A stretch of 6,989 nucleotides of DNA from Chloroflexota bacterium. Its GTDB lineage: Bacteria > Chloroflexota > Dehalococcoidia > DSTF01 > RBG-16-68-14. The position numbers and the translations under genes are program-made. Below, one piece after another: positions 5,245 through 6,989 of the stretch (the stretch's first letter is position 1; each line of letters starts with the position of its first letter). The stretch is from the NCBI GenBank assembly GCA_022563135.1, contig JADFNZ010000085.1:1-6989 (forward strand). The letters are read 5' to 3'. Below the pieces are notes generated by a model. It was not told where the DNA came from. It searched no databases and saw only the letters and a program-made list of their open reading frames with translations.

Positions 5245-6989
5245 AGGTAAGAACTACAACGTACTCCAGAGAGTGGTCGAACTGTGATGGTAGCTTTGGC
5301 AGCCACGCTGGAGAGCATAGCACAGGCCTTGCACAAGGTTCGCGGCCCTGACTCCCAAGGCTGGTTCACCGCGTTGTGTCCGTTCCACAACGACCAGCGC
5401 CGCCCAAACCTCCGCCTGAACGAGCACGGCTTCCGCTGCATGGCCTGCGACGAAAGCGGAGGACTGAGCTTGCTCGCTCAGAAGCTGGGCATGGCGCCGC
5501 CAGTAGAAAACGGTCTGGCCTTCGCCGACCGAATCGTCACCGCCTACGACTACCGCGACGAGGACGGGAAGCTATTGTACCAGGCCGTACGGCTTCGCAG
5601 CCCCAAGGACTTTCGACAACGCCGTCCCGATGGCAACGGCGGCTGGGTGTGGAAGCTCGATGGCACACGCCGCGTTCTCTATCGCCTCCCTGAACTCCTT
5701 GCGGCGGACCCGAACGCGGTCGTTTTCGTCGTGGAGGGGGAGAAGGACGTCGACCGGCTCAGGTCGTTGGGACTCATAGCGACGACGAATCCTGAGGGCG
5801 CCGGCAAGTGGCGGGACGAATTCAGCGAGTTCTTTCGGGGACGCAAGGTGGTCATGCCGCCTGACAACGACGAACCAGGCCGGATGCACGTCGACCAGGT
5901 CGCACGATCCGTTCATGGTGTCGCCTCTGAAGTGCGCCTCCTTGAGCTGCCGGCCTTGCCTGAGAAGGGCGACGTCAGCGACTGGCTCGATGCTGGAGGT
6001 ACCGCCGATGCGCTTCTTCAGCTTGCGAGCGATGCACCAACGTGGGAGCGCCGGGACAACGAGCAAGCCCGTACGGCGCCAACGGCGGTCCACGCATCCC
6101 AGGAACTGCAGCTGGAGTGGTTCTTCCCGAAAGGTTTCGCTGCAAGACGCCTCGCGGAGCGGCTGCGGGAAGAGACGTTCTTCGCCTGTGGTGGCGCCCA
6201 ACTTCACGTATATCGAGGCGGCGTGTATCGCCCTCACGGCGACGAGCATGTGCGAACCCGTACCGCTGAGATCTTAGGCGACCGGTGGACGAGACGCCGG
6301 GCCGAAGAGGTAATCGCATTCCTCCTCGCCACGTCGCCGCCGCTAAACGAACGGCCTCCACTGGACACGGTCAACGTCCTGAACGGCCTTCTGGATGTCG
6401 ACCGGGGCACGCTGCGAGGGCACAACCCCGACTTTCTCTCACCCGTACAGCTCGGCTGCTCATTCAAGCCGACTGCATCGTGCGCCAAGATCGATCGGTT
6501 CGTTGATGAGGTCTTTCCTCACGATGCCCGTGACCTCGCCTACGAATTGGCGGGCCACCTCATGATCCCTGACACAACCTTCGAACGCGCCGTCATGCTG
6601 CTTGGCGGTGGCAGCAATGGGAAGTCAACATTCTTGGGCCTGATCGAGGCGTTCCTGGGACCTAACGTCAGTGCCGTCACGCTCCAGGCTCTCGATAGCA
6701 ATCGCTTCGCCGCAGCCCGCCTCTACGGCAAACTAGCCAACGTTGTGGCGGACCTCGACGCCGAGGCCGTGAAGTCGTCGGCGGCGTTTAAGGCAATCGT
6801 CAGCGGCGATGCTATCGAGGCAGAGCGCAAGTACGCCGCCCCCTTCTCATTCCGGCCCTACGCCCGGCTGCTCTTTAGCGCGAATGAACCGCCGCCGACG
6901 CATGACACTTCCTTCGCATACTTTCGCCGCTGGATCATTGCCCCGTTCGATGCCACGTTCACCGGAGATAACAAGGACCGCAATCTCCG
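5237..6989 (+). mobile_element. Left part of an integrated phage/satellite/plasmid-like element in comM
   Basis: The element begins where comM homology ends (5236-5238) and continues past the right edge. The only gene seen is a long phage/plasmid-type primase-helicase starting about 50 bp inside the junction and pointing inward. Its codon use looks somewhat less GC-biased than nadBC (more GAT, AAT and CTT codons), judged by eye. Boundaries on the right, integrase, structural genes and cargo are unknown, so phage, P4-like satellite and integrative plasmid are all still possible. Confidence 0.75.
5287..6989 (+). CDS. Phage/plasmid replication protein: zinc finger-TOPRIM primase fused to D5/SF3 helicase (3' end beyond right edge)
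   Basis: An uninterrupted frame of 567 codons, open at the window end. Residues 25-60 form a CHC2-like zinc-binding motif (C31-x2-H34, C51-x2-C54). Residues 88-140 are the linker usual in phage primases (YDYRDEDGKLLYQ, RQRRPDGNGGWVW, RRVLYRLPEL). Residues 145-235 are a TOPRIM domain with catalytic VEGEKD (E150) and the metal-binding DNDEPG (D193, D195). About 335-430 is a D5_N-like region. An SF3 helicase ATPase follows: Walker A GGGSNGKST (440-448), Walker B VVADLD (486-491), sensor-1 LLFSANE (N533) and candidate arginine-finger residues R547/R548. The protein would synthesise primers and unwind DNA at the element's own origin, as in P4-family primases. ATG 5287 is preceded by GTG 5284 in frame; the only ribosome site is a weak AGAGAG (5268-5273). 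About 150-200 residues are probably missing at the C-terminus. Confidence 0.93.
   Translation, partial: MVALAATLESIAQALHKVRGPDSQGWFTALCPFHNDQRRPNLRLNEHGFRCMACDESGGLSLLAQKLGMAPPVENGLAFADRIVTAYDYRDEDGKLLYQAVRLRSPKDFRQRRPDGNGGWVWKLDGTRRVLYRLPELLAADPNAVVFVVEGEKDVDRLRSLGLIATTNPEGAGKWRDEFSEFFRGRKVVMPPDNDEPGRMHVDQVARSVHGVASEVRLLELPALPEKGDVSDWLDAGGTADALLQLASDAPTWERRDNEQARTAPTAVHASQELQLEWFFPKGFAARRLAERLREETFFACGGAQLHVYRGGVYRPHGDEHVRTRTAEILGDRWTRRRAEEVIAFLLATSPPLNERPPLDTVNVLNGLLDVDRGTLRGHNPDFLSPVQLGCSFKPTASCAKIDRFVDEVFPHDARDLAYELAGHLMIPDTTFERAVMLLGGGSNGKSTFLGLIEAFLGPNVSAVTLQALDSNRFAAARLYGKLANVVADLDAEAVKSSAAFKAIVSGDAIEAERKYAAPFSFRPYARLLFSANEPPPTHDTSFAYFRRWIIAPFDATFTGDNKDRNL

Noticed and set aside
4803..5351. 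182-codon plus-strand frame opposite the comM fragment
   Set aside because: Arginine-rich mirror of ComM codons that crosses the element junction without any break in character; no domain.
5239..5441. Open minus frame upstream of CPCG as a regenerated ComM N-terminal part supplied by the element
   Set aside because: The translated sequence has no ComM ATPase motifs and is antisense to the primase zinc finger, so it does not restore the gene.
5572..6249. 225-codon minus-strand frame opposite the primase
   Set aside because: The plus-strand frame contains the TOPRIM and zinc-finger motifs; this is its antisense.

Overview
The window is a GC-rich bacterial chromosome segment that runs into an integrated mobile element on the right. 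Gene content and style suggest an environmental Chloroflexota-type bacterium: a nadB-nadC operon, a CbpA-like DnaJ, a CvpA-family protein next to comM/yifB, and GC-biased third codon positions. That assignment is an inference; no rRNA or other strong taxonomic marker is present.

Layout. 1-347 (-): N-terminal part of a DnaJ/CbpA-type J-domain co-chaperone, cut by the left edge, with a near-consensus sigma-70 promoter just upstream. 348-1080: no intact gene that I trust. It holds an AT-rich promoter zone, a degraded C-terminal remnant resembling a GH15 glycoside hydrolase (-), an unidentified small ORF (+), a detached C-terminal membrane-anchor remnant (+), and a perfect 10-bp-arm hairpin inside a repeat-like palindromic unit. 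1054-4095 (+): a three-gene unit, nadB-nadC-P-loop kinase, with overlapping gene junctions. Its promoter is overlapped by a perfect 11-bp-arm inverted repeat that looks like a repressor operator. NadB and NadC supply two of the three steps of aspartate-to-NaMN synthesis; nadA is not in the window. 4096-4764 (+): a hairpin touching a strong Shine-Dalgarno, a 25-codon leader ORF, and a translationally coupled cvpA-family membrane protein.

4761-5238 (-): the C-terminal third of comM/yifB (Mg-chelatase-like AAA+ ATPase). It is convergent with cvpA and its stop codon shares a CTAG with the cvpA stop. Its reading frame loses homology exactly at the conserved CPCG motif. From about 5237 to the right edge the DNA belongs to a different unit: a long (+) ORF, open to the window end, for a phage/plasmid-type replication protein with a CHC2-like zinc finger, a TOPRIM primase domain and a D5/SF3 helicase domain. 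The simplest reading is that a phage, satellite or integrative plasmid has inserted into comM. The junction lies at the 2-nt centre of a 16-bp palindrome, so 5229-5244 is a candidate attL. The integrase and the 5' part of comM should lie beyond the right edge.
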